A DNA stretch of 64,000 bases from Chryseobacterium sp. JUb7 (GCF_024806495.1 NZ_JANUFF010000002.1:310001-374000), one strand, 5' to 3'; shown: positions 32,822-41,955, counted from the first letter of the stretch. Numbers and translations: made by a program. The notes: a model not told the origin generated them from the sequence alone.

Positions 32822-34411
32822 TTATCCCAACAAGAACTCATTCCTCACCCCAATCTCCTCCAAAAAAACCTCATCATGCGAAATCACCATCAAAGTTCCA
32901 TGATAATCCTTAATAGAATTCGTCAGAATTTCCACATTTTGAAGGTCTAAATTATTCGTCGGTTCATCGAGAATAATCATATCGGGCGCTTTATTGCTGA
33001 TGGAAAGTCCGCACAGAAGAAGTCGCAGTCTTTCTCCGCCACTCAGAACATCACACTTTTTATCCCAGGTTTCCTTTCCAAATAAAAATCTTGACAATAA
33101 GGTTTTCACTTCAGATTCCTGCAATGCATTGTCGTTGAACTGTTGGGCAAAATCATAAACCGTCGACTGTTTATCGATTAAAGAATACTCCTGATCAATA
33201 TATATCGTCTGAAAATCTGCTCTCAAAATTGTTCCGACAGAAGGCTGTAAATCTCCCAACAAAAGCTTAATCAAAGTCGTTTTTCCCGAACCGTTCGAAC
33301 CTTTTATCGAAATCCTGTCACCGCTTCGGATTTCAAAATTGAGGTTTTCTTTCCAAAGATTTTCTTCATCATACTTAAAATTAATTTCCTCCGCAGAAAT
33401 CAAAATTTTTCCCGAATGCAGATTCGAATCATTAAAATTCACTTTCATCTGATCCGCATTTCTCACCGACGAACGCAAATCCCGCAAATCAACGGAGATA
33501 TCATTGATTTTCTCGGCATGAACAGACTTTAATTTCGAAGAATTTTTCTCAGCATTATTTTTCAACGTGTTCATCATAATTCTCGCCACACCCGATTTTT
33601 CCTGCTTTCCTTTTCCGCGTGCATCGAGTTTTTGCTTTCGTTCGATCGTTTCGCGTTCCTTTTCTTTCGCTTTTTTCAGTGCCCGTTCTTTGGAATGAAT
33701 ATCGTTTTGCAACGCTTCATTTTCAATTTCTTTTTGTTCGGCATAAAAATCATAATTTCCGCCATACGTCGAAATTCCCTGATTACTCAATTCGAAAATA
33801 GTATCCACCAAATTCAACAAAGCTCGGTCATGACTGACAATCACAACCGTTGAACTTGTTTTTTCAATAAAATCATATAACAGATTTCGACCTTCCAGAT
33901 CGAGATGATTCGTCGGTTCGTCCAGCAAAATAATGTCAGGCTGATTGATTTGAATTCCTGCCAGAAAAACCTTTGTTTTTTGTCCGCCACTCAGGCTTTC
34001 CAATTTTTGATTGAGATCTAAATTTTCAAGTTTCCAATACTGTAAAGCTTGTTGGCAACGTTCTTCAATGTCCCAGTTGTCATTTAAAATTTCAAAATAA
34101 ATTTCATCCACTTCACCATTTATAATTTTTTGCAGCGCATCGAGTTTTTTATCGATTTTCAGACATTCAGCCACCGTGAGATCATTAAAATTCCCAAACA
34201 TTTGCGGAACATAAAATAAATCACCTTTAATATTAACGTTTCCTTCCAAAGGTTCAATTTCATTTGCCATAATTTTCAACAAGGTAGATTTTCCCATGCC
34301 GTTGCTTCCGACTAGAGCCGATTTTGTATGTGATGATATCGTTAAATTGATAGAATTAAACAGCAGATTCCCCGCCGGAAACCCAAAGGATATATTGTGT
34401 AGAAAAAGCAT
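32822..34411 (-). CDS. ABC-F family ATPase
   Basis: This 529-residue protein has two fused ABC ATPase domains and no membrane span, the ABC-F plan. Domain 1 has LVGSNGMGKST, LSGGQKTKVFL and LLDEPTNHLD; a charged linker of about 70 residues (KERALKKAKEKERETIERKQ) follows; domain 2 has GSNGSGKTTL, LSGGERLRLLL and ILDEPTNNLD. Such proteins act on ribosomes in translation or antibiotic protection, or are Uup-like. The linker is neither very long nor clearly of a named resistance type, so I do not assign a drug. A promoter element lies about 110 bases upstream, giving a leader of about 100 bases. Confidence 0.93.
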   Translation of the reverse strand: MLFLHNISFGFPAGNLLFNSINLTISSHTKSALVGSNGMGKSTLLKIMANEIEPLEGNVNIKGDLFYVPQMFGNFNDLTVAECLKIDKKLDALQKIINGEVDEIYFEILNDNWDIEERCQQALQYWKLENLDLNQKLESLSGGQKTKVFLAGIQINQPDIILLDEPTNHLDLEGRNLLYDFIEKTSSTVVIVSHDRALLNLVDTIFELSNQGISTYGGNYDFYAEQKEIENEALQNDIHSKERALKKAKEKERETIERKQKLDARGKGKQEKSGVARIMMNTLKNNAEKNSSKLKSVHAEKINDISVDLRDLRSSVRNADQMKVNFNDSNLHSGKILISAEEINFKYDEENLWKENLNFEIRSGDRISIKGSNGSGKTTLIKLLLGDLQPSVGTILRADFQTIYIDQEYSLIDKQSTVYDFAQQFNDNALQESEVKTLLSRFLFGKETWDKKCDVLSGGERLRLLLCGLSISNKAPDMIILDEPTNNLDLQNVEILTNSIKDYHGTLMVISHDEVFLEEIGVRNEFLLG

Positions 34412-34521
34412 AATTTCTTTCTGTAATTAAAGTTAAAACTGCAACAACATTTTCTGTTATTGTTTATTAAATCTGAAAGAAATGGTATCCTACATCCTGG
34501 TATTTCGGGTTTTGTGAATGG
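34412..34521 (-). promoter_or_regulatory. Leader of the ABC-F gene with a five-codon ORF
   Basis: From the -7 element at 34522-34529 to the ATG at 34411 is a leader of about 100 bases. It holds a tiny ORF at 34433-34450 (ATG TTG TTG CAG TTT TAA, MLLQF). ABC-F resistance genes in other phyla are often controlled by such leader peptides, so this may be an attenuation device; this is speculative. Confidence 0.3.
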
Positions 34522-34529
34522 CAAAGGTA
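34522..34529 (-). promoter_or_regulatory. -7 element TACCTTTG before the ABC-F gene
   Basis: TAnnTTTG on the minus strand. The -33 box is not clear. Confidence 0.5.
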
Positions 34530-34616
34530 AGAAAAAATATTTTTAAGCATTTAATCGGTAGGGTTGTCATTTCGCCGAAAGAAAAATCTAATATCCTCAA
34601 TCTTGTAAACCTCCAG

Positions 34617-34817
34617 CACCCATCCCCAACTTCCTTTCTTTCAGTAGCTTTTTCCAGCTTTCCGCTGTATCTTTTGGGTCACGGTCTCCGCTTTGCTCCG
34701 ACCGCAACCCAAAAGGATGTCGCTGCAATCCGGGCTAGGAGAAGGATGCTGTAGAAAACCACCCCGTCAAAAATTTCTTTGAAATTTTCGACATCCCTTC
34801 ACAGGAGGGGAATTTTC
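34617..34817 (-). repeat. Dispersed repeat R2, copy b (inverted)
   Basis: It is the reverse orientation of 29471-29656: AACTTCCTTTCTTT, GCTTTTTCCAGCTTTCCGC, ATCTTTTGGGTC, then AACCACCCCGTCAAAAATT and GAGGGGAATT. A Gly/Ser-like insertion of about 40 bases differs. Confidence 0.75.
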
Positions 34818-34840
34818 ACTAAGCTTCATATACTTATCTA

Positions 34841-34936
34841 AGATGCTTCGACAGGCTCAGCATGACATTCGTAATACTAATCGCTCATATTAAACAGGAT
34901 ATTTTAACGCTGTCATGCTGAGCTTGTCTAAGCATC
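34841..34936. repeat. Dispersed palindromic repeat R1, copy b
   Basis: GATGCTTCGACAGGCTCAGC and TGTCATGCTGAGCTTGTCTA face each other around TAATACTAA. Confidence 0.75.
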
Positions 34937-35017
34937 TATTACATTTTAATAAAACTGTCTCTGCCAAATGTTTTTATTAAACAATACAGCCTTCAAAAAA
35001 CTTTCATCAAAAATCCG

Positions 35018-35025
35018 TAACTTTG
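35018..35025 (+). promoter_or_regulatory. -7 element TAACTTTG before hpt
   Basis: TAnnTTTG ends 18 bases before the ATG at 35044, giving a leader of about 12 bases. The longer frame from 35023 starts inside this element, which supports the ATG. Confidence 0.65.
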
Positions 35026-35043
35026 CCGCCTACTAAAAATTTT

Positions 35044-35598
35044 ATGGAAAGTATTAAAGTTCACGACAAAACTTTTGTTCCTTATTTGGAGGACGCCGAG
35101 ATTCAGGAGATTGTAAAAGCTACGGCTTTAAAAATTTATGAAGATTATAAAGATGAAGTTCCTGTATTTATTGGTGTTCTGAACGGAGTGATCATGTTCT
35201 TCTCAGATCTTTTGAAGCATTATCCGGGAGAATGTGAAATCGCATTTATCCAGATGAGTTCTTATTCCGGAACAGAATCTACAGGAATCGTTTACCAGAA
35301 AATGGAATTAACAAAGGATGTAAAAGACCGTCACATTATCTTGGTAGAAGATATCGTGGATACCGGAAATACCGTTGAAAGTCTTTTCAAATATTTCAAT
35401 GAAACGCAACGTCCGAAATCTGTAAAAATTGCTTCATTCCTATTAAAACCTGAAGTGTATAAGAAAGATTTCAATCTGGATTACATCGGAAAAGAAATTC
35501 CAAACAAATTTGTTTTAGGATACGGATTGGATTACGATGAATTAGGGAGAAACTTACCGAATTTGTACCAACTGGAAGAAGGACAAATCAACCATTAG
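35044..35598 (+). CDS. hpt: Hypoxanthine phosphoribosyltransferase
   Basis: At 184 residues from ATG 35044, it salvages hypoxanthine and guanine with PRPP. The PRPP loop is HIILVEDIVDTGNTV, and the flexible loop MSSYSGTEST and KIASFLLKP are present. The length matches bacterial HPRT. It has its own TAnnTTTG promoter and lies directly before adk; the gap holds an inverted repeat that may end or attenuate the transcript. Confidence 0.95.
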   Translation: MESIKVHDKTFVPYLEDAEIQEIVKATALKIYEDYKDEVPVFIGVLNGVIMFFSDLLKHYPGECEIAFIQMSSYSGTESTGIVYQKMELTKDVKDRHIILVEDIVDTGNTVESLFKYFNETQRPKSVKIASFLLKPEVYKKDFNLDYIGKEIPNKFVLGYGLDYDELGRNLPNLYQLEEGQINH

Positions 35599-35610
35599 AT
35601 TGCCGATAGC

Positions 35611-35694
35611 TATTAGCTGCTGGCTTTTAGCTTTAAATATTAAATCGAAATAAAAAGTAAAATATTAACTAAACAAAGCTAAAAGCAAGAAGCC
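35611..35694. repeat. Inverted repeat between hpt and adk
   Basis: The arms GCTGGCTTTTAGCTTT and AAAGCTAAAAGCAAGAAGCC face each other over about 40 bases. It is a small dispersed-type palindrome and could act as a weak terminator. Confidence 0.55.
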
Positions 35695-35726
35695 TAATTG
35701 CCAATTGCCGGAAGCGAAACAACATT

Positions 35727-36305
35727 ATGATAAACATTGTTCTGTTCGGCCCTCCAGGAAGTGGAAAAGGAACTCAAGCACAAAACTTAATCGAGAAATT
35801 TAATTTAAAGCAAATCTCAACCGGTGATCTTTTCAGATACAACATGAAAAACGACACTGAGCTTGGGAAATTAGCAAAATCATTTATCGATAAAGGAGAA
35901 TTGGTTCCGGATCAGGTAACAACAGATATGCTGGTTGATGAAATCAGAAAGCCAACCGATGCTGCAGGATTTATTTTCGACGGATATCCTAGAACTGCTG
36001 TTCAGACAGAAGCATTGGAGAAAATCGTAAAAGAAGAACTGAATGATAAGATCAACGTTTGTCTTTCATTGGTCGTTGAAGATACAATTTTGGTTGAAAG
36101 ATTACTAAAAAGAGGAGAAATCAGCGGAAGATCAGACGACAGCAATGTTGAGATTATCGAAAATAGAATTAAAGAATACTACGCAAAAACAGCAGAAGTT
36201 GCCGAGCTTTACAAGCAACAAGGCAAATATGTAGAGATCAACGGTGTAGGAGATATCAACGAGATCTCTGAAAAACTTTTCGCTGAAGTAGAAAAAGTAA
36301 AATAG
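35727..36305 (+). CDS. adk: Adenylate kinase, short LID type
   Basis: This 192-residue enzyme interconverts ATP, AMP and ADP. It has the P-loop FGPPGSGKGTQAQNL, STGDLFRYNM for AMP binding, FDGYPRTAVQ and LLKRGEISGRSDD. The LID insert of about 30 residues typical of E. coli Adk is absent, giving the short form seen in many Bacteroidota and in AK1. It lies between hpt and obg. Confidence 0.95.
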   Translation: MINIVLFGPPGSGKGTQAQNLIEKFNLKQISTGDLFRYNMKNDTELGKLAKSFIDKGELVPDQVTTDMLVDEIRKPTDAAGFIFDGYPRTAVQTEALEKIVKEELNDKINVCLSLVVEDTILVERLLKRGEISGRSDDSNVEIIENRIKEYYAKTAEVAELYKQQGKYVEINGVGDINEISEKLFAEVEKVK

Positions 36306-36385
36306 TTAAAAGTTATGAGTGATGAGTTATAAGTTTTTAAAATTCATACTCATAATTCATAACTCATAACTCATAATTATAAGAA
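36306..36385. repeat. Inverted repeat of TTATGAGT-type units before obg
   Basis: AGTTATGAGTGATGAGTTAT and its near-complement CATAACTCATAACTCATAA face each other, with a short unit CATAACT repeated. It separates adk from obg. Confidence 0.5.
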
Positions 36386-37369
36386 ATGTCAAATTTTGTA
36401 GATTACGTAAAAATTCATTGTAAAAGCGGTCACGGAGGTGCGGGTTCTGCCCATCTTCGCCGTGAAAAGTATATCCCTAAAGGTGGTCCTGATGGTGGAG
36501 ACGGAGGTCGGGGCGGTCACGTTATCATGAAGGGAAATGCTCAGGAATGGACTTTACTACCCCTTCGTTACACGCGTCACATTAAAGCTGAACGCGGTCA
36601 GAACGGGGCTAAAAACCAGCTTACAGGAGCTTACGGTGAGGATGTTTATATCAATGTTCCCATCGGAACTATCGCTAAAAATGAAGAAGGCGAAATCATT
36701 GGTGAAATCATGGAAGACGGTCAGGAAATCATCCTGATGGAAGGTGGAATGGGAGGAAAAGGAAATGAGCATTTCAAATCTTCCACCAACCAGACTCCGA
36801 GATTTGCACAACCGGGAATGGACGGGCAGGAAGGCTACGTAGTTTTTGAGCTTAAAATATTAGCAGATGTAGGTCTTGTTGGTTTCCCGAATGCCGGAAA
36901 ATCTACTTTACTGGCTTCTGTTTCTGCTGCAAAACCCAAAATTGCCAATTATGCTTTTACCACATTAACGCCCAACTTAGGAATTGTGGATTACAGAAAT
37001 TACAAATCTTTTGTAATGGCTGATATTCCGGGAATTATTGAAGGTGCTGCGGAAGGTAAAGGTTTAGGTCACAGATTCCTAAGACATATCGAAAGGAATT
37101 CAATCTTATTATTCCTTATTCCCGCAGATTCTGAAAGTCATTTTCAGGAGTTTAAAATTTTAGAAAATGAATTGAAAGAATATAATCCGGAGCTATTGGA
37201 TAAAGATTTCATCATTTCTGTTTCAAAATCTGATTTATTAGATGATGAATTAAAGAAAGAAATTTCGAAAGAATTTCCTGAAAACAAACAGCCTTTATTT
37301 TTCTCAGGCGTTACAGGCGAAGGTCTTGTAGAATTGAAAGATGCGATCTGGAAACAGCTTCACGGATAA
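36386..37369 (+). CDS. obg: Obg GTPase
   Basis: This 327-residue essential GTPase is linked to the large ribosomal subunit. An Obg fold with Gly-rich PII helices fills residues 1-157 ([14 protein letters not shown] start, [14 protein letters not shown]). The G domain has [11 protein letters not shown], switch [14 protein letters not shown] and SKSDLL. There is no long C-terminal extension. The terminator at 37395-37420 follows. Confidence 0.97.
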   Translation: MSNFVDYVKIHCKSGHGGAGSAHLRREKYIPKGGPDGGDGGRGGHVIMKGNAQEWTLLPLRYTRHIKAERGQNGAKNQLTGAYGEDVYINVPIGTIAKNEEGEIIGEIMEDGQEIILMEGGMGGKGNEHFKSSTNQTPRFAQPGMDGQEGYVVFELKILADVGLVGFPNAGKSTLLASVSAAKPKIANYAFTTLTPNLGIVDYRNYKSFVMADIPGIIEGAAEGKGLGHRFLRHIERNSILLFLIPADSESHFQEFKILENELKEYNPELLDKDFIISVSKSDLLDDELKKEISKEFPENKQPLFFSGVTGEGLVELKDAIWKQLHG

Positions 37370-37394
37370 AATTTAAACATTTATCAAAACATAT

Positions 37395-37420
37395 TAAAGT
37401 ACACTTTTTGTGTACTTTTT
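37395..37420 (+). terminator. Terminator of obg
   Basis: The stem AAAGTACAC/GTGTACTTT with a TTTT loop is followed by TTTTTATTA. Confidence 0.87.
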
Positions 37421-37442
37421 TATTATCAATAAAATAATAACC

Positions 37443-38105
37443 ATGTACATTATCAAAAAGAACTTAGCAGTTGCTCTGTTACTATCAGCTGCTGCAAATG
37501 CACAGAACACACAGGAAAAAATAAATTTAGAGCCTACATCGGATTCAAAAGTAAGTTTCGGTATCAAAGGAGGATATTCATTATCTCAAATGAAATTTTT
37601 CGATAGCAAATTAGACTCAAAATCCTATTTCTATGCAGGAATCGTTGCCGAACAACCTGTATCTTCAAAGGTAAGTATACAGGCAGAAGCACTTTGTACA
37701 CAGTTGGGCGGAAAACAGGCTTATTCTTACCTATATATTAACGATCCTGATATGTCAATAGTGGATAACACTATAGAGTTTGACTATCAATTGACCCAGA
37801 TTCAGATTCCGGTCTCTGTAAAGTATTATTTTATTCCTAATCTTTCTGCTTCTGTCGGGATGAATTTCGGAATCAATATCTCTGAAAAAGTAAAAACCGA
37901 TGAAATAGTGAACGGATCAACTTCCAGAAATTATGAAAACATCAAAACCCTGAATTTGTTTCCGTTCTTAGGCGCAGAATATAAACTTACCGATAACTTT
38001 TTCGTTGATGCAAGATATCACTTTAATTTTATTGAAGTTAATAAAGGAGCGCTTCCTACAAAAATCGGATTTTTACAGGCTGGTGTAGGATATCGATTTA
38101 AATAA
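37443..38105 (+). CDS. Outer-membrane beta-barrel protein (PorT-like)
   Basis: At 220 residues from ATG 37443 (the longer frame from 37410 begins inside the terminator), a signal peptide (AVALLLSAAANAQ) precedes about eight amphipathic beta strands with FGIKGGYSLSQM early and FLQAGVGYRFK at the C-terminal end, the last residue pattern of a barrel. It is of the PorT/OMP_b-brl_2 type common in Bacteroidota. Cargo or function is unknown. It is not strictly linked to obg. Confidence 0.87.
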   Translation: MYIIKKNLAVALLLSAAANAQNTQEKINLEPTSDSKVSFGIKGGYSLSQMKFFDSKLDSKSYFYAGIVAEQPVSSKVSIQAEALCTQLGGKQAYSYLYINDPDMSIVDNTIEFDYQLTQIQIPVSVKYYFIPNLSASVGMNFGINISEKVKTDEIVNGSTSRNYENIKTLNLFPFLGAEYKLTDNFFVDARYHFNFIEVNKGALPTKIGFLQAGVGYRFK

Positions 38106-38153
38106 GTTGATTTTGGAACAATTGTTGAAAGACTCCAACAAAGATAAAAAACT

Positions 38154-38642
38154 ATGAAATATTTACTGGGACTTTGTGCCTTTATATTTTTATTTTCATG
38201 CAATACGCAGAAAATACAATCGAAATATTCTAAAATCGAATATGAGGCAACACCGTGTTTTGGATTTTGTCCTGTTTTTAAAATGACTATTAATGCAGAC
38301 AGAACCGCTATTTTTGAAGCTGAACATTTTAATTTCACAAAAACACCGTCAAAAGATGAGTTTTCAAAGCCTCGTGAGGGAACTTTTAAAGGAACAATCA
38401 CAGAAGCAGATTACCAAAAATTAGTAGCCCTTCTTGATGGTTTAGACGTGAAAAATTTAAAGGATAAATATGGTGAAAGAAATATTTCCGATATGCCTAC
38501 TTCTTATTTAAGAGTTAATATGGCTGACGGAACTTCAAAAAATATAGAAGATTACGGAAAACGAGGAACCGAAAAGTTATCAGAAATTTATAAATTCTTT
38601 GAAGAATTAAGACATAACCAGAAATGGACAAAAGTGAAATAA
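38154..38642 (+). CDS. DUF6438 lipoprotein
   Basis: This 162-residue protein has a lipobox (FLFSCNTQKI) and the DUF6438 signature EYEATPCFGFCPVFKMTI with its paired Cys residues, then a beta-rich part. The function is unknown; the conserved Cys pair may form a disulfide or bind metal. It follows the barrel gene by 48 bases and probably belongs to its transcript. Confidence 0.85.
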   Translation: MKYLLGLCAFIFLFSCNTQKIQSKYSKIEYEATPCFGFCPVFKMTINADRTAIFEAEHFNFTKTPSKDEFSKPREGTFKGTITEADYQKLVALLDGLDVKNLKDKYGERNISDMPTSYLRVNMADGTSKNIEDYGKRGTEKLSEIYKFFEELRHNQKWTKVK

Positions 38643-38663
38643 TTCACTTAAAAATATTTAAAC

Positions 38664-38671
38664 TACCTTTG
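38664..38671 (+). promoter_or_regulatory. -7 element TACCTTTG before rhlE
   Basis: TAnnTTTG, giving transcript start near 38678, about 48 bases before the TTG start. A hairpin lies inside this leader. Confidence 0.55.
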
Positions 38672-38678
38672 TAAATTG

Positions 38679-38705
38679 AATTCCTTCAAAATGAGGGAAT
38701 TTTTA
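38679..38705 (+). terminator. Hairpin between the promoter and start of rhlE
   Basis: The stem AATTCCTTC/GAGGGAATT (one G-T pair) is followed by TTTTTATTT. It may be the terminator of the DUF6438 gene; because it is downstream of the TACCTTTG element it could also attenuate rhlE. Confidence 0.65.
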
Positions 38706-38725
38706 TTTAAATTAAAAATATTCAT

Positions 38726-40030
38726 TTGAATTTTACAGACTTACAATTAATAGATCCTATTGCAAAAGCAATTGAGGAACAAGGATATACCAACCCAACA
38801 CCAATTCAGGAAAGATCAATTCCTGAAATTTTAAAAGGTCGTGACTTTTTGGGTTGCGCGCAGACAGGAACCGGAAAAACAGCCGCTTTTTCCATCCCCA
38901 TTTTACAGAATCTAGCTAAAAATAAAACGCCAAACAGACATATTAAAGCTTTAATATTAACTCCTACAAGAGAATTGGCGATTCAGATTGAAGAAAATAT
39001 TAACGATTACGGAAAATATTTACCATTAAAACAATTGGTTATTTTCGGAGGTGTAAAACAGGGAAATCAGGAAGCAGCTTTGAGAAAGGGAGTTGATATT
39101 CTGGTAGCCACTCCGGGAAGACTGCTTGATTTTATCGCTCAGGGAATTATCAGCTTAAAAAATCTTGAAATATTTGTACTTGACGAAGCCGACAGAATGT
39201 TGGATATGGGTTTTGTACATGATGTAAAAAGAGTGATCAAGCTTTTACCACCAAGAAGACAGACTTTATTTTTCTCTGCAACAATGCCTGCTGAAATTCA
39301 GAAATTGGCTGATTCGATCCTGAATAATCCTGTAAAAGTAGAAGTTACACCTGTTTCTTCAACTGCAGATACCATCAAACAATCAGTTTATTTCGTTGAA
39401 AAAGAGAATAAATTAAACCTTCTGGCACATATCTTAAAAAATGATATTTCAGATTCTGTTCTGGTATTTTCAAGAACAAAACATGGTGCTGATAAAATTG
39501 CAAGAAAACTTCAGGGTGATCAAATTACAACAGAAGCTATTCACGGGAATAAATCTCAGAATGCAAGACAAAATGCATTAAACAACTTCAAATCCGGAAA
39601 AACAAGAGTTCTGGTAGCAACAGACATCGCAGCAAGAGGAATTGATATAGATGAATTGAAATACGTCATCAATTTTGAACTTTCCGATGTTTCTGAAACG
39701 TATGTTCACAGAATCGGAAGAACCGGAAGAGCAGGTGCTGAAGGAAGCTCTATTTCTTTTGTTGACGGTCTTGATTTACTGAATTTAAAAAATACGGAAA
39801 AACTTATCGGTAAAAAAATTCCGGTGGTGAAGAGCCATCCTTTCCATACTGATAATTTAGTTGCTCAGAAAAGAGATTCTAATAATAAACCAGCTGCTCC
39901 GGGTAGTGGAAGACCAAAAACATCAAGCCCTTCAGGATCCGGAAATTCAAACAATAAAAAGAAACCTTCCGCAACAGCTGCTGTTGGATACAAAAAGCCA
40001 AAAAACAAAAGCTTTTTTAGAAAAAAGTAA
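38726..40030 (+). CDS. rhlE: DEAD-box RNA helicase RhlE
   Basis: At 434 residues from a TTG start, N-terminal alignment to RhlE (FTDLQLIDPIAKAIEEQGY) fits and no ATG is available. It has all motifs: Q motif PTPIQERS, AQTGTGKTAA, PTRELA, DEADRMLDMGF, SAT, HRIGRTGRAG. A basic, Gly/Ser/Asn-rich tail (KPAAPGSGRPK to KKPKNKSFFRK) is typical for RNA binding. It unwinds short RNA duplexes, often in ribosome assembly and cold adaptation. Confidence 0.95.
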   Translation: MNFTDLQLIDPIAKAIEEQGYTNPTPIQERSIPEILKGRDFLGCAQTGTGKTAAFSIPILQNLAKNKTPNRHIKALILTPTRELAIQIEENINDYGKYLPLKQLVIFGGVKQGNQEAALRKGVDILVATPGRLLDFIAQGIISLKNLEIFVLDEADRMLDMGFVHDVKRVIKLLPPRRQTLFFSATMPAEIQKLADSILNNPVKVEVTPVSSTADTIKQSVYFVEKENKLNLLAHILKNDISDSVLVFSRTKHGADKIARKLQGDQITTEAIHGNKSQNARQNALNNFKSGKTRVLVATDIAARGIDIDELKYVINFELSDVSETYVHRIGRTGRAGAEGSSISFVDGLDLLNLKNTEKLIGKKIPVVKSHPFHTDNLVAQKRDSNNKPAAPGSGRPKTSSPSGSGNSNNKKKPSATAAVGYKKPKNKSFFRKK

Positions 40031-40048
40031 ATAAATTTGTCTCTTAAA

Positions 40049-40056
40049 TACGTTTG
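40049..40056 (+). promoter_or_regulatory. -7 element TACGTTTG before the methyltransferase gene
   Basis: TAnnTTTG, 24 bases before the ATG at 40081. The longer frame from 40054 starts inside this element. Confidence 0.5.
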
Positions 40057-40080
40057 ATTTATTCAAAAATCCTTTCTTGC

Positions 40081-41055
40081 ATGAGAATTTTAACCATTGA
40101 AGATTTAAAAGATATTTATATTAAATTTCATCAAAGAGGGCTGCCTTTTCTTTTATCCAAATTAAGTTTTAATTCTTATAAAAGAACCCAGAGTGCTTTT
40201 AACGAGAAGGAAATACAAACGTCTAACTTCTGGATCATTCCCGAGGTCAGAAAAAGATGGAATAAACTCATCACAGGAGACGAAAATACAACGTATGAGG
40301 AGTATTTAACAAATTCTTTTTTCAAAGACAAAAGCAATATAAAAATTCTTGCTTTGGGAACCGGCGTCTGCAGTCATGAAATAAGACTTGCAGAGCTTAA
40401 TCCCAATATAGAAATCCACTGTTACGATTTTTCTGATGAATTATTAAACAAAGCGAAAAATATTTCTGATCAGAAAAATCTTAACAACATTTACTATTTT
40501 GCTGAAAATGTTTTAACGTATTCCTTTAAGCCTGAAGAATACGATATTGTCTTTTTTCACGCGTCTCTGCATCATTTCGATAACATTCCGCAGTTTTTAA
40601 ATGATGTGGTGATAAAGAGCCTTAAGCCCGACGGATACATTATCATTAACGAGTTTGTGGGCAATAACAGGCTGCAATATTCAAAGATTCAGCTTCAATA
40701 TATCAATAAGGCTTTACTAGAGATCCCTAAGAAATTCAGAAAAATCTTTAAAACGGAGATTTATAAAAATAAATACTATGGTTCCGGTGTCATCAGAATG
40801 ATTGTGGCTGACCCTTCCGAATGTGTAGATTCTAAAAGTATTATTCCGGCAATCCATCAAAAATTTGATATTATTGATGAGAAATCTTACGGAAATAATA
40901 TTCTTCAAAGTGCATTTAAAGACATAGCCCATCATTTCGTAGACGTAGATGCAGAAAAAAAAATCATCCTCGAAAACGTTTTTGCTTTGGAGGATGAATT
41001 ATTACGTAATCACCCGAGTGATTTTGTTTTTGGTATCTATAAACTTAAAAAATAA
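40081..41055 (+). CDS. SAM-dependent methyltransferase
   Basis: At 324 residues from ATG 40081, it shows the class I SAM motif IKILALGTGVCSHEIRLAEL (Gly-rich loop), EIHCYDFSDELL with the acidic residue for the ribose, and YDIVFFHASLHHFDNI. A helical N-terminal part and a C-terminal part complete it. The substrate is unknown. Its neighbours are an RNA helicase gene and dispersed repeat R1, so context gives no lead. Confidence 0.87.
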   Translation: MRILTIEDLKDIYIKFHQRGLPFLLSKLSFNSYKRTQSAFNEKEIQTSNFWIIPEVRKRWNKLITGDENTTYEEYLTNSFFKDKSNIKILALGTGVCSHEIRLAELNPNIEIHCYDFSDELLNKAKNISDQKNLNNIYYFAENVLTYSFKPEEYDIVFFHASLHHFDNIPQFLNDVVIKSLKPDGYIIINEFVGNNRLQYSKIQLQYINKALLEIPKKFRKIFKTEIYKNKYYGSGVIRMIVADPSECVDSKSIIPAIHQKFDIIDEKSYGNNILQSAFKDIAHHFVDVDAEKKIILENVFALEDELLRNHPSDFVFGIYKLKK

Positions 41056-41062
41056 TTAATTA

Positions 41063-41136
41063 GGGTCTTCGACAGGCTCAGACTGACAAATCTAATACTA
41101 AATGTATGATTTAGCGGCGTCAGATTGAGCTTAACC
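41063..41136. repeat. Dispersed palindromic repeat R1, copy c
   Basis: GTCTTCGACAGGCTCAGACT and GCGTCAGATTGAGCTTAACC face each other around TAATACTAA. The right arm is more diverged. Confidence 0.65.
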
Positions 41137-41180
41137 TGTAGTGATCTTTTATCGTTTTTTAAAGCTAAATTTAAACAGAC

Positions 41181-41951
41181 TCAAGATTGTGCGTTAAAAA
41201 TTCTTTTGGCGTTTTCAGTTGTGATTTTATCTATTTCTGAAAAATCTTTGCCATAGATATCCACCAGTTTTCCCGCTACCAGATCAAGGTAAGAACTTTC
41301 ATTTCTCTTTCCTCTGTGCGGAACAGGTGCAAGGTATGGTGAATCGGTTTCCAGAACGATTTTATTAAGTGGGATCTCATTTAAAAACTGATCAATTTTA
41401 CCGTTTTTAAAGGTAACTACTCCACCGATACCCAATATAAAATTAAGATCAACAGCATGTTTTGCCTGCTCCAGATTCCCTGAAAAGCAATGAAAAATAC
41501 CTCTTAATTTAGGATGCTTTTTTCTTTCCAGCACCTCAAAAGTTTCATCAAAACTTTCTCTCGTATGGATCACAATAGGCAAATCTTTTTCAATAGCCCA
41601 GTCGATCTGCTGCTCAAAAGCTTTAACCTGAATATCTAAAGTAGTTTTATCCCAATACAGATCAATTCCAATCTCCCCTATCGCCGGAAAGGCTCTCTGA
41701 TCCAGATAATTCTTAACAATTTCCAATTCTTTTTCCCAGGACTCCGGTTTTACATAGCACGGATGTAAACCCATCATTGAGAAAATATGATTGGGATATT
41801 CCGCTTCCAGCTGTAACATTTTTTCATGAGATCCGGAATCTATAGCCGGAAGATAAAAGTCTGTAATGCCCTTATCTAAAGCTCTCTGAATCGCTTCTTT
41901 TCTGTCTTCATCAAATTCTTCCGAATAGAGATGTGTATGTGTATCAATCAT
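41181..41951 (-). CDS. tatD: TatD-family metal-dependent hydrolase
   Basis: This 256-residue TIM-barrel DNase of the TatD family has metal ligands in MIDTHTHLYSEEF, HTRESFDETFEVL, IFHCFSGN and VLETDSPYLAPVPHRGKRN. The length is normal. It follows the DUF4269 gene after four bases, and with GSCFA forms a minus-strand operon. Its role is in nucleic-acid processing. Confidence 0.94.
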   Translation of the reverse strand: MIDTHTHLYSEEFDEDRKEAIQRALDKGITDFYLPAIDSGSHEKMLQLEAEYPNHIFSMMGLHPCYVKPESWEKELEIVKNYLDQRAFPAIGEIGIDLYWDKTTLDIQVKAFEQQIDWAIEKDLPIVIHTRESFDETFEVLERKKHPKLRGIFHCFSGNLEQAKHAVDLNFILGIGGVVTFKNGKIDQFLNEIPLNKIVLETDSPYLAPVPHRGKRNESSYLDLVAGKLVDIYGKDFSEIDKITTENAKRIFNAQS

Positions 41952-41955
41952 TCTT

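Larger units (their letters stand above)
34412..35043. other. Repeat-rich intergenic region
   Basis: No credible gene is seen. It holds the ABC-F leader, repeat R2 copy b (inverted), repeat R1 copy b, and the hpt promoter. Confidence 0.6.

Noticed and set aside
36306..36385. CRISPR-like short repeats before obg
   Set aside because: The units are only about eight bases, have no spacers of constant length and form one palindrome.
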